Positions 8,814 to 17,193 of a DNA stretch of 64,000 nt are shown here, piece by piece. This stretch comes from DATFDN01 sp963756545 (GTDB lineage: Bacteria; Pseudomonadota; Alphaproteobacteria; Acetobacterales; Acetobacteraceae): the NCBI GenBank assembly GCA_963756545.1, contig CAVWNY010000001.1, positions 310,001-374,000 on the forward strand, in the 5' to 3' direction. The notes under the pieces were generated by a model. It searched no databases and was not told where the DNA came from. It was given only the letters and a program-made list of their open reading frames with translations. The number at the start of each line of letters is the position of its first letter. Within the stretch, counting starts at the first letter, position 1. A program made the position numbers and the translations under genes.

Positions 8814-9595
8814 GCGATCCGTCGCGAACGCATCTCGTGCTGATCCCGAGCTACAACACCGGGGAACTTGTGTATGCGACCGTGCGCGCGGCGCGACGCC
8901 AGTGGGCACCCGTCTGGGTCGTGGTGGACGGCAGCACCGACGGCACCGCCGATGGGCTGGCCCGGCTCGCCGAGGCGGATCCGGGGCTGCGGGTGATGGT
9001 CCTGCCGCGCAACCGGGGCAAGGGCGCGGCGGTGCTGCATGGTGTTCGCGCGGCGTTGGCGGCCGGGTACACGCATGTCCTGACGCTCGATGCCGACGGC
9101 CAGCACCCGGCGGACAGTATCCCCCGCTTCATGGCGGCCTCGCGTGCCGCGCCCGACGCACTGGTGCTGGGGGTGCCGGTGTTCGGCGACGACGCGCCCG
9201 CATTGCGCGTCCGGGGCCGGCGGATCTCGAACTGGTGGGCCAATCTGGAGACGTTGTGGGCCGGCATCGGCGATTCGCTGTTCGGCTTGCGCGTCTATCC
9301 CGCCGCGCCGCTCCGCGCCGTGATGGAGGGGCAACGCTGGATGCGCCGCTTCGACTTCGACCCTGAGGCGGCGGTGCGGCTATGCTGGCGAGGCCTGAAG
9401 CTGGTCAACCTGCCGGCCCCGGTGCGCTATCCGAGCGTCGGGGAGGGCGGCGTCTCGCATTTCCGCTATGGCCGCGACAACGCACTGCTGAGCTGGATGC
9501 ATACCCGCCTGATGCTGGGCTTTCTGATCCGGCTCCCCCTCGTCCCGTTCAGGAGATGGTCACGCCGCTATCGACCGGCAGGATCTGGCCGGTGA
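8810..9595 (+). CDS. Family 2 glycosyltransferase (dolichyl-phosphate mannose synthase-like)
   Basis: A 261-residue GT2 enzyme that transfers a sugar from a nucleotide donor. It starts with a GTG at 8810 overlapping the stop of the acyltransferase gene (GTGA). Seen are the donor site IPSYNTG, VVDGSTDGT, the metal-binding LDADGQHP near residue 90, and a late acceptor region with RWMRRFDFDPE. No clear multi-span membrane region is present. The 3' end overlaps the convergent SDR gene by 47 bases. Pairing with an acyltransferase suggests envelope glycolipid assembly; acceptor and sugar are unknown. Confidence 0.85.
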   Translation: MSDPSRTHLVLIPSYNTGELVYATVRAARRQWAPVWVVVDGSTDGTADGLARLAEADPGLRVMVLPRNRGKGAAVLHGVRAALAAGYTHVLTLDADGQHPADSIPRFMAASRAAPDALVLGVPVFGDDAPALRVRGRRISNWWANLETLWAGIGDSLFGLRVYPAAPLRAVMEGQRWMRRFDFDPEAAVRLCWRGLKLVNLPAPVRYPSVGEGGVSHFRYGRDNALLSWMHTRLMLGFLIRLPLVPFRRWSRRYRPAGSGR

Positions 9596-10292
9596 TCATG
9601 CGCGCCTCGTCGGAGGCGAGGAAGACGGCGGCATGGGCGATGTCCTCGGGCGCAATCAGGCCGAGCAGGTGCGACTTCGCCAAGCCCTCGATCGCCGCGT
9701 TGCCCGCCATCAGCGTGCGGACACGATCGGTCATGGTGGCCGACGGCGCCAGCGCGTTGACGCGCACCTTGGGCGCGAACTCGACGGCGAGCGAGCGCGT
9801 GATGGCGGCGACCCCGCCCTTCGCGGCGGTGTAGCAGTCGCGCCCGGCGATCCCCATCAGCGCGAGGTTCGACGCCATGTTGATGACCGCGCCGCCGCCC
9901 GACTTGATGATCTCCGGGATGGCGCAGCGGCAGCCGAGGAAAGTGCCGAACAGGTCGAGCCTGATGACGCGCCAGAACTCCTCGACGGGCGCATCGACCA
10001 CGGTGCCGTCCTGCGGCGTGGAGCCGCCGGCGTTGTTGTGCAGGATGTGCAGCCCGCCGAAATGCGAAGCGGCCTGACGCACCGCCGCGCGCACGCTGTC
10101 CTCGTCGGTGACGTCGGTGCGGATCGCGATGGCGCCGTTGCCGGCGAGATGGGCCGTTTCCTCTCCCGCGCCGGGATTGATCTCGGCCACCGCGACCTGC
10201 ACGCCCTCGCGCGCCATCGCGACGGCGGTGGCCCGCCCGATGCCGGTTCCGGCGCCGGTGATGAAGGCGATCCTGTCCGCGAGACGGGGCAT
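9549..10292 (-). CDS. SDR-family NAD(P)-dependent oxidoreductase
   Basis: A 247-residue classical short-chain dehydrogenase. The cofactor motif TGAGTGIG is at 12-19 and NNAGG at about 86-90. The catalytic triad is Ser141, Tyr154 and Lys158 (YTAAK). The C-terminus PVDSGVTIS matches many annotated glucose- or 3-oxoacyl-type SDRs. Cofactor preference may be NAD(H), because an acidic residue (EINPG) ends the second strand. Its 3' end overlaps the convergent glycosyltransferase gene by 47 bases. Substrate cannot be inferred. Confidence 0.9.
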   Translation of the reverse strand: MPRLADRIAFITGAGTGIGRATAVAMAREGVQVAVAEINPGAGEETAHLAGNGAIAIRTDVTDEDSVRAAVRQAASHFGGLHILHNNAGGSTPQDGTVVDAPVEEFWRVIRLDLFGTFLGCRCAIPEIIKSGGGAVINMASNLALMGIAGRDCYTAAKGGVAAITRSLAVEFAPKVRVNALAPSATMTDRVRTLMAGNAAIEGLAKSHLLGLIAPEDIAHAAVFLASDEARMITGQILPVDSGVTIS

Positions 10293-10369
10293 GATTTCTC
10301 CTTACCGTCGAAGGAATGTCATTGCGTTACACACCTTTCGCTTCGTCATCTGTCCCGGTGTGTCCATGA

Positions 10370-11548
10370 TTACCGGCTCAATTCCCGCGTCATCTCCTCG
10401 ATCCCGGCGAGCGTCAGCGGGAACATGCGTCCTTCCATGAGCTGGCGCGTGATGCCGATCGACTGCACGAAACCCCAGGTGGTTTCGGGCGTCGGATTGA
10501 GCCACGCGGCGCGGCGGTAGTGCGAGGTCATGCGGTCGAGCCAGACGCGGCCGGATTCCTCGTTCCAGTGCTCGACGCTGCCGCCGGCCATCGTGATCTC
10601 GTAAGGGCTCATCGCCGCGTCGCCCACGAAGATGATCCGGTAATCCGCGCCATAGGTGCGCAGCACCTCCCAGGTCGGGATCGTCTTTTCGTAGCGGCGG
10701 CGATTGTCCTTCCAGACTTTCTCGTAGGGGTAGTTATGAAAGTAAAAGTATTCGAGATGCTTGAACTCGGTCCGGCAGGCCGAGAATAGCTCCTCGCAGA
10801 TCTTCACGTGCTCGTCCATCGACCCGCCGATGTCGAGGAACAGCAGCAGCTTCACCGTGTTGTGGCGCTCCGCCACCAGTTTCAGGTCCAGCATCCCGGC
10901 GTTGTTGGCCGTCGAGCGGATGGTATCGGGGATGTCAAGCTCGGTCGGCGCGCCCTGGCGGGCGAAACGCCGCAGACGGCGGAGCGCGACCCGGAAGTTG
11001 CGCGTGCCCAACTCCACGTCGCCGTCGAGGTCGCGGAAGTCGCGCTTGTCCCACACCTTCACCGCGCGGCGATGCCGGCTCTCTTTCTGGCCGATCCGCA
11101 CGCCCTCGGGGTTGTAGCCATAGGCGCCGAAGGGCGAGGTTCCGGCCGTGCCGATCCATTTGGAGCCGCCCTGGTGACGCTCCTTCTGCTCGGCCAGCAG
11201 CTCGCGCAGCCGCTCCATGATCGCGTCGAACCCGCCCAGGCCCTTGATCTGCTCCATCTCCTCGGGCGAGAGCAGGCGTTCGGCGAGCTTGCGGAGCCAC
11301 TCCTCGGGCAATTCGCGCGCCGCGACGCCCTCGGCGCTCTCCAGACCCTTGAAGCATTGCCCGAACACGCGGTCGTAGCGATCGAGGTGGCGCTCGTCCT
11401 TCACCAAGGTCGCGCGCGCGAGGTAGTAGAAATCCTCGACGCTGTACTCGGCGATTCCGGCCTTCATCGCGCCCATCAGCGTCAGGTACTCGGTGACGGA
11501 GACGGGCAGGCCCGCCTGCTTCAGCGACATCAGGAAGTTGGCGAACAT
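10370..11548 (-). CDS. VWA domain-containing protein (CoxE-like)
   Basis: A 392-residue protein of the CoxE/VWA family that pairs with MoxR-type AAA+ ATPases. The N-terminal half is helical and charged. The VWA domain begins at about residue 232 (KLLLFLDIGGSMDEHV), where the metal-ion-dependent adhesion site keeps Asp239 and Ser243, but the usual middle serine of DxSxS is Gly241. A second metal-site segment is IIFVGDAAMSPYE. Its start overlaps the stop of the MoxR gene (TGATG), so the two are coupled. Such pairs act as metal-dependent chaperones or insertases; the client here is unknown. Confidence 0.9.
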   Translation of the reverse strand: MFANFLMSLKQAGLPVSVTEYLTLMGAMKAGIAEYSVEDFYYLARATLVKDERHLDRYDRVFGQCFKGLESAEGVAARELPEEWLRKLAERLLSPEEMEQIKGLGGFDAIMERLRELLAEQKERHQGGSKWIGTAGTSPFGAYGYNPEGVRIGQKESRHRRAVKVWDKRDFRDLDGDVELGTRNFRVALRRLRRFARQGAPTELDIPDTIRSTANNAGMLDLKLVAERHNTVKLLLFLDIGGSMDEHVKICEELFSACRTEFKHLEYFYFHNYPYEKVWKDNRRRYEKTIPTWEVLRTYGADYRIIFVGDAAMSPYEITMAGGSVEHWNEESGRVWLDRMTSHYRRAAWLNPTPETTWGFVQSIGITRQLMEGRMFPLTLAGIEEMTRELSR

Positions 11549-12399
11549 CAGTCCCCGCCTTGCCGGCGCGCGAGAAACGCGATGCGCTCGAAGAGATGCA
11601 CGTCCTGCTCGTTCTTCAGCAGCGCGCCGTGCAGCGGCGGGATGACAAGGTGGCTGTCCTTGGTGCGCAGCGCCTCGGCGGGCATGTCGTCCACCATCAG
11701 AAGCTTGAGCCAGTCCAGAAGCTCCGAGGTCGCCGGCTTCTTCTTGAGGCCGGGCACCTCGCGGATCTGGAAGAACACGTTCATCGCCTCACGCGCGAGG
11801 TCGTGCTTGAGGTCGGGATAGTGCGCCTGGACGATCCGCTCCATCGTCGGGCGATCGGGAAAACGGATGTAGTGGAAGAAGCAGCGGCGCAGGAAGGCGT
11901 CCGGCAGCTCCTTCTCGTTGTTCGACGTGATGATGACGATGGGCCGCCGGCGGGCCACCACGGTCTGGCGCGTCTCGTAGACGAAGAACTCCATGCGATC
12001 GAGTTCGAGCAGCAGGTCGTTGGGGAACTCTATGTCGGCCTTGTCGACCTCGTCGATCAGCACGACGACGGGCGCCTCGGCGTCGAACGCATCCCACAGC
12101 TTGCCGCGCACGATGTAGTTGGCGATGTCATGCACGCGCGGATCGCCCAACTGCCCGTCGCGCAGGCGGGAGACGGCGTCGTACTCGTAGAGACCCTGCT
12201 GCGCCTTCGTGGTGGACTTGATGTGCCACTGGATCAGCTTGTGCCCGAGGGTTGCCGCCACCTCGTGGGCCAGCATGGTCTTGCCGGTCCCGGGCTCGCC
12301 CTTCACCAGCAACGGACGTTCGAGCGTGACGGCGGCATTGACAGCGACTTCGAGGTCGCGGGTGGCGATGTAGGTGTCGGTGCTGCGAAAGGCGGACAC
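11548..12399 (-). CDS. MoxR-family AAA+ ATPase
   Basis: A 283-residue AAA+ protein. Walker A GEPGTGKT is at 34-41, Walker B is VVVLIDEVDKAD at about 110-121, and sensor 1 is in IVIITSNNEKELPDAF, followed by an arginine-rich RRCFFHYIRFP. MoxR ATPases work with VWA partners to remodel or activate enzyme complexes, for example by metal insertion. The partner is encoded directly downstream with overlapping stop and start codons. No nearby enzyme is an obvious client. The two unrecognised genes upstream on the same strand (separated by 150 bases) are candidates by position only. Confidence 0.93.
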   Translation of the reverse strand: MSAFRSTDTYIATRDLEVAVNAAVTLERPLLVKGEPGTGKTMLAHEVAATLGHKLIQWHIKSTTKAQQGLYEYDAVSRLRDGQLGDPRVHDIANYIVRGKLWDAFDAEAPVVVLIDEVDKADIEFPNDLLLELDRMEFFVYETRQTVVARRRPIVIITSNNEKELPDAFLRRCFFHYIRFPDRPTMERIVQAHYPDLKHDLAREAMNVFFQIREVPGLKKKPATSELLDWLKLLMVDDMPAEALRTKDSHLVIPPLHGALLKNEQDVHLFERIAFLARRQGGD

Positions 12400-12549
12400 G
12401 GGGTTCTCCGGGGCGGTTCGGGCGAACCCATTCCCTCACGAGCGGCGCTTCGCCGCAAGGCGAGGGGACGCCGGGGTGATCCCGTCAGCTTGCGGCAGCA
12501 GGCGAAGCGCCGGTGTCGGTGCCCGCAGTCGCGCCCATGCCGACCGGCA

Positions 12550-13755
12550 TCACCCGAGCGCGAACAGCCGCAACGCCTGGTCCGACCCGGCGAGGATCTC
12601 GGCGAGACGGACCCGATCCCCCGTCGTGAGCGGCACCGCGCCGGGGAGGCCGCTTACCAGCTCCGCCGCGCGGCGGAGCGCGTCGTCATAGGCGCCGGCG
12701 CCGCCGAGCTGGCGTGCCTCCCTCTCGAACCGGCGCAGGTCGCGGGCGACAGCCTCCAGGTCCGGGATGCAGGTCGGTTCGGCGGAGAGCGCGCCCATGG
12801 GACCGACCAGATCATCCGCCAGCGCATTCGCGAACCGTCGCCGGCACTCCCCATCCACCGCGCGGCGCGCGGCGTCCAGGCGTTCGCGGCGGCGTGGGCC
12901 GGCCCCCCGGCCGGCACCGGCAAGCAGCAGCGCGGCCCGCTGGATCTCCTGCACCGCGGCTTGGAGCGGCGCCGACCCGATCGCGACGACCGCCGCCGTC
13001 TCGATCCGTCCGATCGTGGCGTCCACGGCAAGCTCCGCGCAGACGCGCGCCGACGCCGGATTGTCCTCCCCGATTCCCGCGATGGCGTCGAGAACGGCCC
13101 CGCACGCGCGCGGCAAACTGCCCAGCAGCACGGCGGACACCAGCGCGCACGCCTCCGCGCCGTCCCCCAGCGCGGCCACGAGCAGGCGCCGCAACTCCGT
13201 CACCGTGGGGGCCGGCTCGTCCACCGCCTTTCCGGCCCAGACATCGATCGACGCGGCGGCGGTCATGACCGCGGCGATGGCGCGGCGAAGCGGAGGATAC
13301 GCGTCCGCGGCGAGGCCGGCCTCGGTCCAGGCGGGCGGCATCTCGTCTTCCCCGCCGCGCAAGGCATCCGCTGCCGCAGCCCACAGACGCGCCCCGATCG
13401 GCGCGATCGCCGCGCCATCCTCGCGGAGCGCCGCCTCGACCGCCGCCGCCTCTGCCCCGAGATGGCGCCGAACGACCGCCTCGATCGGCGCCAGCGCCGT
13501 GCGCGGCACGGTCGCGGTTCCGCGCATCCAAGCGGTGGCGGGCACGATCACCGGATCGAGCGGGGCGAACAGCAGGCGTCCGAAGTGCGGCCGCCGTGCC
13601 GGGCGGAGAAGCCGGAGCCGGGCCCGCAGCGGCGCGATCAGCGCATCGGCCTGGCCGCGCGCCTGCATGGTATCGACCAGGGCGACGACCCGCGCCAGCT
13701 GGGCGTCCCGCGCACCCGCGAGGCTGCGCGCGACCTGCCGCACCGGGTCAGCCAT
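12550..13755 (-). CDS. Hypothetical protein, 401 residues
   Basis: Not recognised. The protein is strongly alanine- and arginine-rich and probably all-helical, with no signal peptide, membrane helix or nucleotide motif. An internal alanine/glycine-rich segment (about 245-320) contains several conserved-looking helices, and cysteines are sparse. It follows a second unrecognised gene by 19 bases on the same strand, which implies an operon, and lies upstream of the MoxR-VWA pair. Coding is supported by an uninterrupted frame of 1.2 kb with third-position GC typical of the region, but overlapping frames are also open, as is common here. Confidence 0.65.
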   Translation of the reverse strand: MADPVRQVARSLAGARDAQLARVVALVDTMQARGQADALIAPLRARLRLLRPARRPHFGRLLFAPLDPVIVPATAWMRGTATVPRTALAPIEAVVRRHLGAEAAAVEAALREDGAAIAPIGARLWAAAADALRGGEDEMPPAWTEAGLAADAYPPLRRAIAAVMTAAASIDVWAGKAVDEPAPTVTELRRLLVAALGDGAEACALVSAVLLGSLPRACGAVLDAIAGIGEDNPASARVCAELAVDATIGRIETAAVVAIGSAPLQAAVQEIQRAALLLAGAGRGAGPRRRERLDAARRAVDGECRRRFANALADDLVGPMGALSAEPTCIPDLEAVARDLRRFEREARQLGGAGAYDDALRRAAELVSGLPGAVPLTTGDRVRLAEILAGSDQALRLFALG

Positions 13756-13774
13756 CAGCGATCTCCGCCCCCGC

Positions 13775-14905
13775 TCATGACGCCAGCGCCCGCAGGGTCT
13801 CGTTGCGGACGATTCGCTCGAACGTCAGGCCGGTGCGCCAATCCTCGTTCTGCCTGACGGTCTTGCGGAACCGCGACACGAGATCGGTGTCCACCTGCGC
13901 GCCCAGCCAGTCCGACGTCTCGCGCGGCAGGGCCGGCACCAGCAGGGCCATCTCCGCCACCGCGCCGCGCCGCTCGGCGTCGCTGGTCGCGCAGTGCCAC
14001 ACGAGGCAGATCTGCTCCCATCCGTCCATCAGCCAGTCCGGGCGGGCGATCCGCCCGGCCAGGGCCTCGGGCGTCGCGCTCCAGTTCCGCAGCATCGCCG
14101 CCATATCCTCGGTCAGGGCGTGCGCATCCCTCAGGGTTCGGTCGGCGCAGACAATGGTCAGATCTGCGACGGTCGCGATCATGGTGGCCTGCGCCCCGCT
14201 GTCGCCGCTGTGTTCCTTGCTCCACGCCAGCATGTCGGCGCGAAGACGGCCGAGTGCGTCCAGCAGGCGGAGGATCCGGGGTGGCGGCTTCTGGCCAGGG
14301 GCGCCGATCCCCCCGAAGACCTGCGCCAGTTCCTCCAGCGCCTGCGCCACCGCCTCGGCCGGACGCCCGAGCTTCGGACCGATCCGCGCCACCGCCCGCT
14401 TGGCGCGCTCCTCCAACTCGATCGCCTGCGTGCGTTCGCCCGGCAAATTGTCCAGTTCGGCCGGCTCGATCTGCGCGATGAGGGCGAGAAGCAGGAGAAA
14501 ATTCGACACCAGCCGATCCTGCCGGTCCCCCTCCGCGGCCGCGCCCGCCGCGGCCGCGGCATCCCGCCCGGCCAGCCCCTCGGCGGCAACGTCGCGCGCT
14601 GCCTGGCGGATGGACGCCGGGGTCACGCTGCGCAGGGTGGCGACACGCCGGTTCAGCAGGGTGTCGTGGACGGTCGGCCGGCAGAGCTGGCACACGCCGA
14701 TCCAGGGCAGGATGTACACCCCCCGCCCGCCCGCCGGGTTGGCGGCGATGATCTCCAGCCCGCCGCGCTCGGCCGGCCGCGCGCGGGCGCCCACCAGGGC
14801 GGGCGTGGTGAACGGCACCGCGACCCCGCGCTCCAGGAACGTGGTCGGGTGATAGGCCTGCGCCATGGGCAGGGTGGGGGACGGAGCGGCACCGGCCTCT
14901 TGCAT
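13775..14905 (-). CDS. Hypothetical protein, 376 residues, with a CxxC motif
   Basis: Not recognised. The N-terminal region (about 20-65) looks like a compact beta-rich segment containing WIGVCQLC, a CxxC that could bind metal. A long alanine- and glutamate-rich helical portion follows, and a more conserved-looking C-terminal part carries WMLDGWEQ-like tryptophans (PDWLMDGWEQICLVW). There is no signal peptide. An alternative ATG at 14866 (MAQAYHPTTF) is possible. It is the first gene of a two-gene set with the 401-residue protein. Function is unknown, and linkage to the MoxR-VWA pair downstream is only positional. Confidence 0.65.
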   Translation of the reverse strand: MQEAGAAPSPTLPMAQAYHPTTFLERGVAVPFTTPALVGARARPAERGGLEIIAANPAGGRGVYILPWIGVCQLCRPTVHDTLLNRRVATLRSVTPASIRQAARDVAAEGLAGRDAAAAAGAAAEGDRQDRLVSNFLLLLALIAQIEPAELDNLPGERTQAIELEERAKRAVARIGPKLGRPAEAVAQALEELAQVFGGIGAPGQKPPPRILRLLDALGRLRADMLAWSKEHSGDSGAQATMIATVADLTIVCADRTLRDAHALTEDMAAMLRNWSATPEALAGRIARPDWLMDGWEQICLVWHCATSDAERRGAVAEMALLVPALPRETSDWLGAQVDTDLVSRFRKTVRQNEDWRTGLTFERIVRNETLRALAS

Positions 14906-14939
14906 CCCGCCACCATCGTTCGATTTGGTGAAGGAAGAA

Positions 14940-15602
14940 TTACGGGCGCGCGATCACGGCCACGTCGTCGAACGCCGGGCGGCCGGTGACGTGACGCCAA
15001 TGGTGCCAGAGCAGCCGCGCCGCCAGCCCGCGCGCGGGCCGCCACGCCTCCGCGAGGGCCTGAAGCGCCTTGGGCGGCGGCCGGCCGGGCAGCCCCTTCA
15101 GGTCCGCCGCCGCCGCGGCCAGGGCGAGGTCGCCAGTCGGGAAGACGTCCGCGCGGCCGAGCGCGAACAGCAGATAGATCTCCGCGCTCCAGCGGCCCAT
15201 CCCGCGCACCGCCCCGATCGCCCCGATGGCCGCCTCGTCGGCCATCGCATCGAGCGCCAGCGCGTCGAGCCGCCCGTCCTCGAAGGCACGAGCGAGCGCG
15301 TGGGCGTGGGCCACCTTGGGGCGCGACAGCCCGGCTCTGCGTAGCGTCTCCTCGGTCAGGGCGAGCATTCCCGGCGGGTTCAGCGCACCGGGAAGCACGG
15401 CGACCCGTGCCCAGATCGCCGCCGCCGCCTGGTTGCTGATCTGCTGGGCGACGATCGCCTGAAGCAGGCCGGGGAAGCCGCGCGCGCGGGTCCGCCAGGG
15501 CAGCGGGCCGGCGCGCAACTCGATCCCGGCCAGGTCGGGGTCGCGCGCGACCAACGCATCGAGTGCCGCCCGGGCGGCCAAAGGGGGATGCGGAAAGTCC
15601 AC
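14940..15602 (-). CDS. DNA-3-methyladenine glycosylase II (AlkA-like, HhH-GPD)
   Basis: A 220-residue base-excision glycosylase removing alkylated purines. The HhH-GPD fold is visible: LLQAIVAQQISNQAA, the helix-hairpin-helix VRGMGRWSAEIYLLFALG and the catalytic aspartate in FPTGDLAL. The GTG at 15602 is preferred: the frame remains open to an ATG at 15689, but that start would sit inside the livF gene and adds sequence unlike the family. GGAGG is only 2 bases before the GTG, so the start is not certain. Length matches bacterial AlkA-type enzymes without the N-terminal Ada-like domain. Confidence 0.88.
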   Translation of the reverse strand: MDFPHPPLAARAALDALVARDPDLAGIELRAGPLPWRTRARGFPGLLQAIVAQQISNQAAAAIWARVAVLPGALNPPGMLALTEETLRRAGLSRPKVAHAHALARAFEDGRLDALALDAMADEAAIGAIGAVRGMGRWSAEIYLLFALGRADVFPTGDLALAAAAADLKGLPGRPPPKALQALAEAWRPARGLAARLLWHHWRHVTGRPAFDDVAVIARP

Positions 15603-15633
15603 ACCCTCCAGTAGCCGATTTATGCAGACGGCC

Positions 15634-16425
15634 CTAGCCAACGCCCCACACCAGCTTGCGTATCCGCGCCGACATTTCCCGGCTCGCATCGGACGAGAAG
15701 GCTGTGGCGCCGCTGATCCCGAGATACCGACCCGCGACCTCGGGCGAATCCAGCAACTCGCGCGCAGGCGCGTGCATGCCGACCCGGCCGCCCTCGATCA
15801 CATAGCCGCGGTCGGCGATGGCGAGCGCGGAGCGGGCATTCTGTTCGGACAACAGGATCGCCAGCCCCTGCTCGCGCAGGCTCTGAACAAGGGTGAAGAT
15901 CTCGGAGACGAGCAGCGGCGACAGGCCGAGCGATGGCTCATCGAGGATCAGGAGCCGGGGGTTCGCCATCAGCCCGCGCGCGATCGCCAGCATCTGCTGC
16001 TGCCCGCCGGAGAAGTTGCCGACCACGTCTTCGATCCGCTCCGCCAGGACGGGAAACCGGGCGCAGACGGCGCGGATGCGGTCATCCACCGCCGTCCCGC
16101 TGCGCTCCTTGCGCTGCGCGTAGGCGCCGAGGCGGAGATTTTCGGCGACGGTCAACCCGGCGAACACCTGCCGCCCCTCGGGCACATGCGCGATGCCGAG
16201 CCGCACCCGGGCGGCTGTCGGCAGCGCCTCGATGGGCCGCCCTTCATAAAGAATCCGGCCGGACATCGGGGACAGCAGGCCGGAGACCGTCTTCACCAGC
16301 GTGGATTTCCCGGCGCCGTTAGCGCCGAGCAGCGTGACGATCTCGCCGGGACCCACCGTCAGGTCGATGTCCCACAGCACCGCGCCGGCGGCATAGCCAG
16401 CGCAGACCTTTTGCAGTTCCAGCAT
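15634..16425 (-). CDS. livF: Branched-chain amino acid-type ABC transporter ATP-binding protein (LivF)
   Basis: A 263-residue ATPase of the HAAT family. Walker A GANGAGKST, signature SGGQQQMLAIARG, Walker B LLILDEPSLGL and switch His-region (LSEQNARSAL) are seen. The ATG at 16425 overlaps the livG stop (TGATG). An unusual 30-residue C-terminal tail (SSDASREMSARIRKLVWG) extends beyond the family's usual end. With LivG and LivHM it makes an importer that lacks a visible substrate-binding protein. Substrate may be an amino acid, urea, amide or short peptide rather than leucine. Confidence 0.93.
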   Translation of the reverse strand: MLELQKVCAGYAAGAVLWDIDLTVGPGEIVTLLGANGAGKSTLVKTVSGLLSPMSGRILYEGRPIEALPTAARVRLGIAHVPEGRQVFAGLTVAENLRLGAYAQRKERSGTAVDDRIRAVCARFPVLAERIEDVVGNFSGGQQQMLAIARGLMANPRLLILDEPSLGLSPLLVSEIFTLVQSLREQGLAILLSEQNARSALAIADRGYVIEGGRVGMHAPARELLDSPEVAGRYLGISGATAFSSDASREMSARIRKLVWGVG

Positions 16426-17192
16426 CAGGAGGTCTCTTCCTCCGCCTGGCCGAGATAGGCGGCGATGACCCGCGGGTCGCGCTGCACCTCGGCAGGCGTG
16501 CCCGACATGATCAGCCGCCCGGTTTCCAGCACCAGCACCTCGTCGGCGATGCCCATCACCAGCGGCATGTTGTGCTCGACCAGCACGATGGTCACGCCGC
16601 TGTCGCGGATGGCGCGCAGCAGGGCGGCAAGCTCGGCCGTCTCGCTGTCGTTCAGCCCGGCCGCCGGTTCGTCGAGCAGCAGCAATCTCGGCTGGGCGAT
16701 GAGGGCGCGGATCACCTCCACCATCTTCTGCGCGCCCATCGGCAGATCGATCGCGTGGACGTCGCGGAACCGGCCGAGGCCGACGAGATCGAGCAGCGCC
16801 TCGGCGCGCCGGCGCGCATCCCGCTCCTCCCGTCCGTGCCGGGGCAGCCAGAGCATCTGTTCCAGCAGCCCCGCGCGCATCAGGCGGTGCCGCCCGACCA
16901 GCACGTTTTCCAGAACCGTCATGCCGGGAAACACGCGCGCGGTCTGGAAGGTGCGGATCAATCCGAGCGTCGCGATGCGTGTCGCGGACAAGGCGTGCAA
17001 CGAGGTGCCGTTCAGCCGGACCTCGCCGGAGTCCGGCGGGAACAGGTTGATGATCAGGTTGAACAGCGTCGTCTTGCCGGCGCCGTTCGGGCCGATCAGC
17101 GCGACCAGTTGGCCCTCGGGCACCGTGAACGACACGTCGCATGTCGCGTGCAGGCCGCCGAAGTGCTTGTTGAGGCGGATTACCTCCAGCAT
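16425..17192 (-). CDS. livG: Branched-chain amino acid-type ABC transporter ATP-binding protein (LivG)
   Basis: A 255-residue ATPase, start ATG at 17192, one base from the stop of the fused permease gene. Walker A GPNGAGKTT and Walker B LLLLDEPAAGL are intact. The signature position reads LPMGAQKMVEVIRALI instead of the usual LSYGQQR-type sequence, a drift seen in some LivG proteins. The LivG-specific insertion between Walker A and signature (about residues 85-130) is present. It shares a stop/start overlap with livF. Confidence 0.93.
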   Translation of the reverse strand: MLEVIRLNKHFGGLHATCDVSFTVPEGQLVALIGPNGAGKTTLFNLIINLFPPDSGEVRLNGTSLHALSATRIATLGLIRTFQTARVFPGMTVLENVLVGRHRLMRAGLLEQMLWLPRHGREERDARRRAEALLDLVGLGRFRDVHAIDLPMGAQKMVEVIRALIAQPRLLLLDEPAAGLNDSETAELAALLRAIRDSGVTIVLVEHNMPLVMGIADEVLVLETGRLIMSGTPAEVQRDPRVIAAYLGQAEEETS

Positions 17193-17193
17193 C

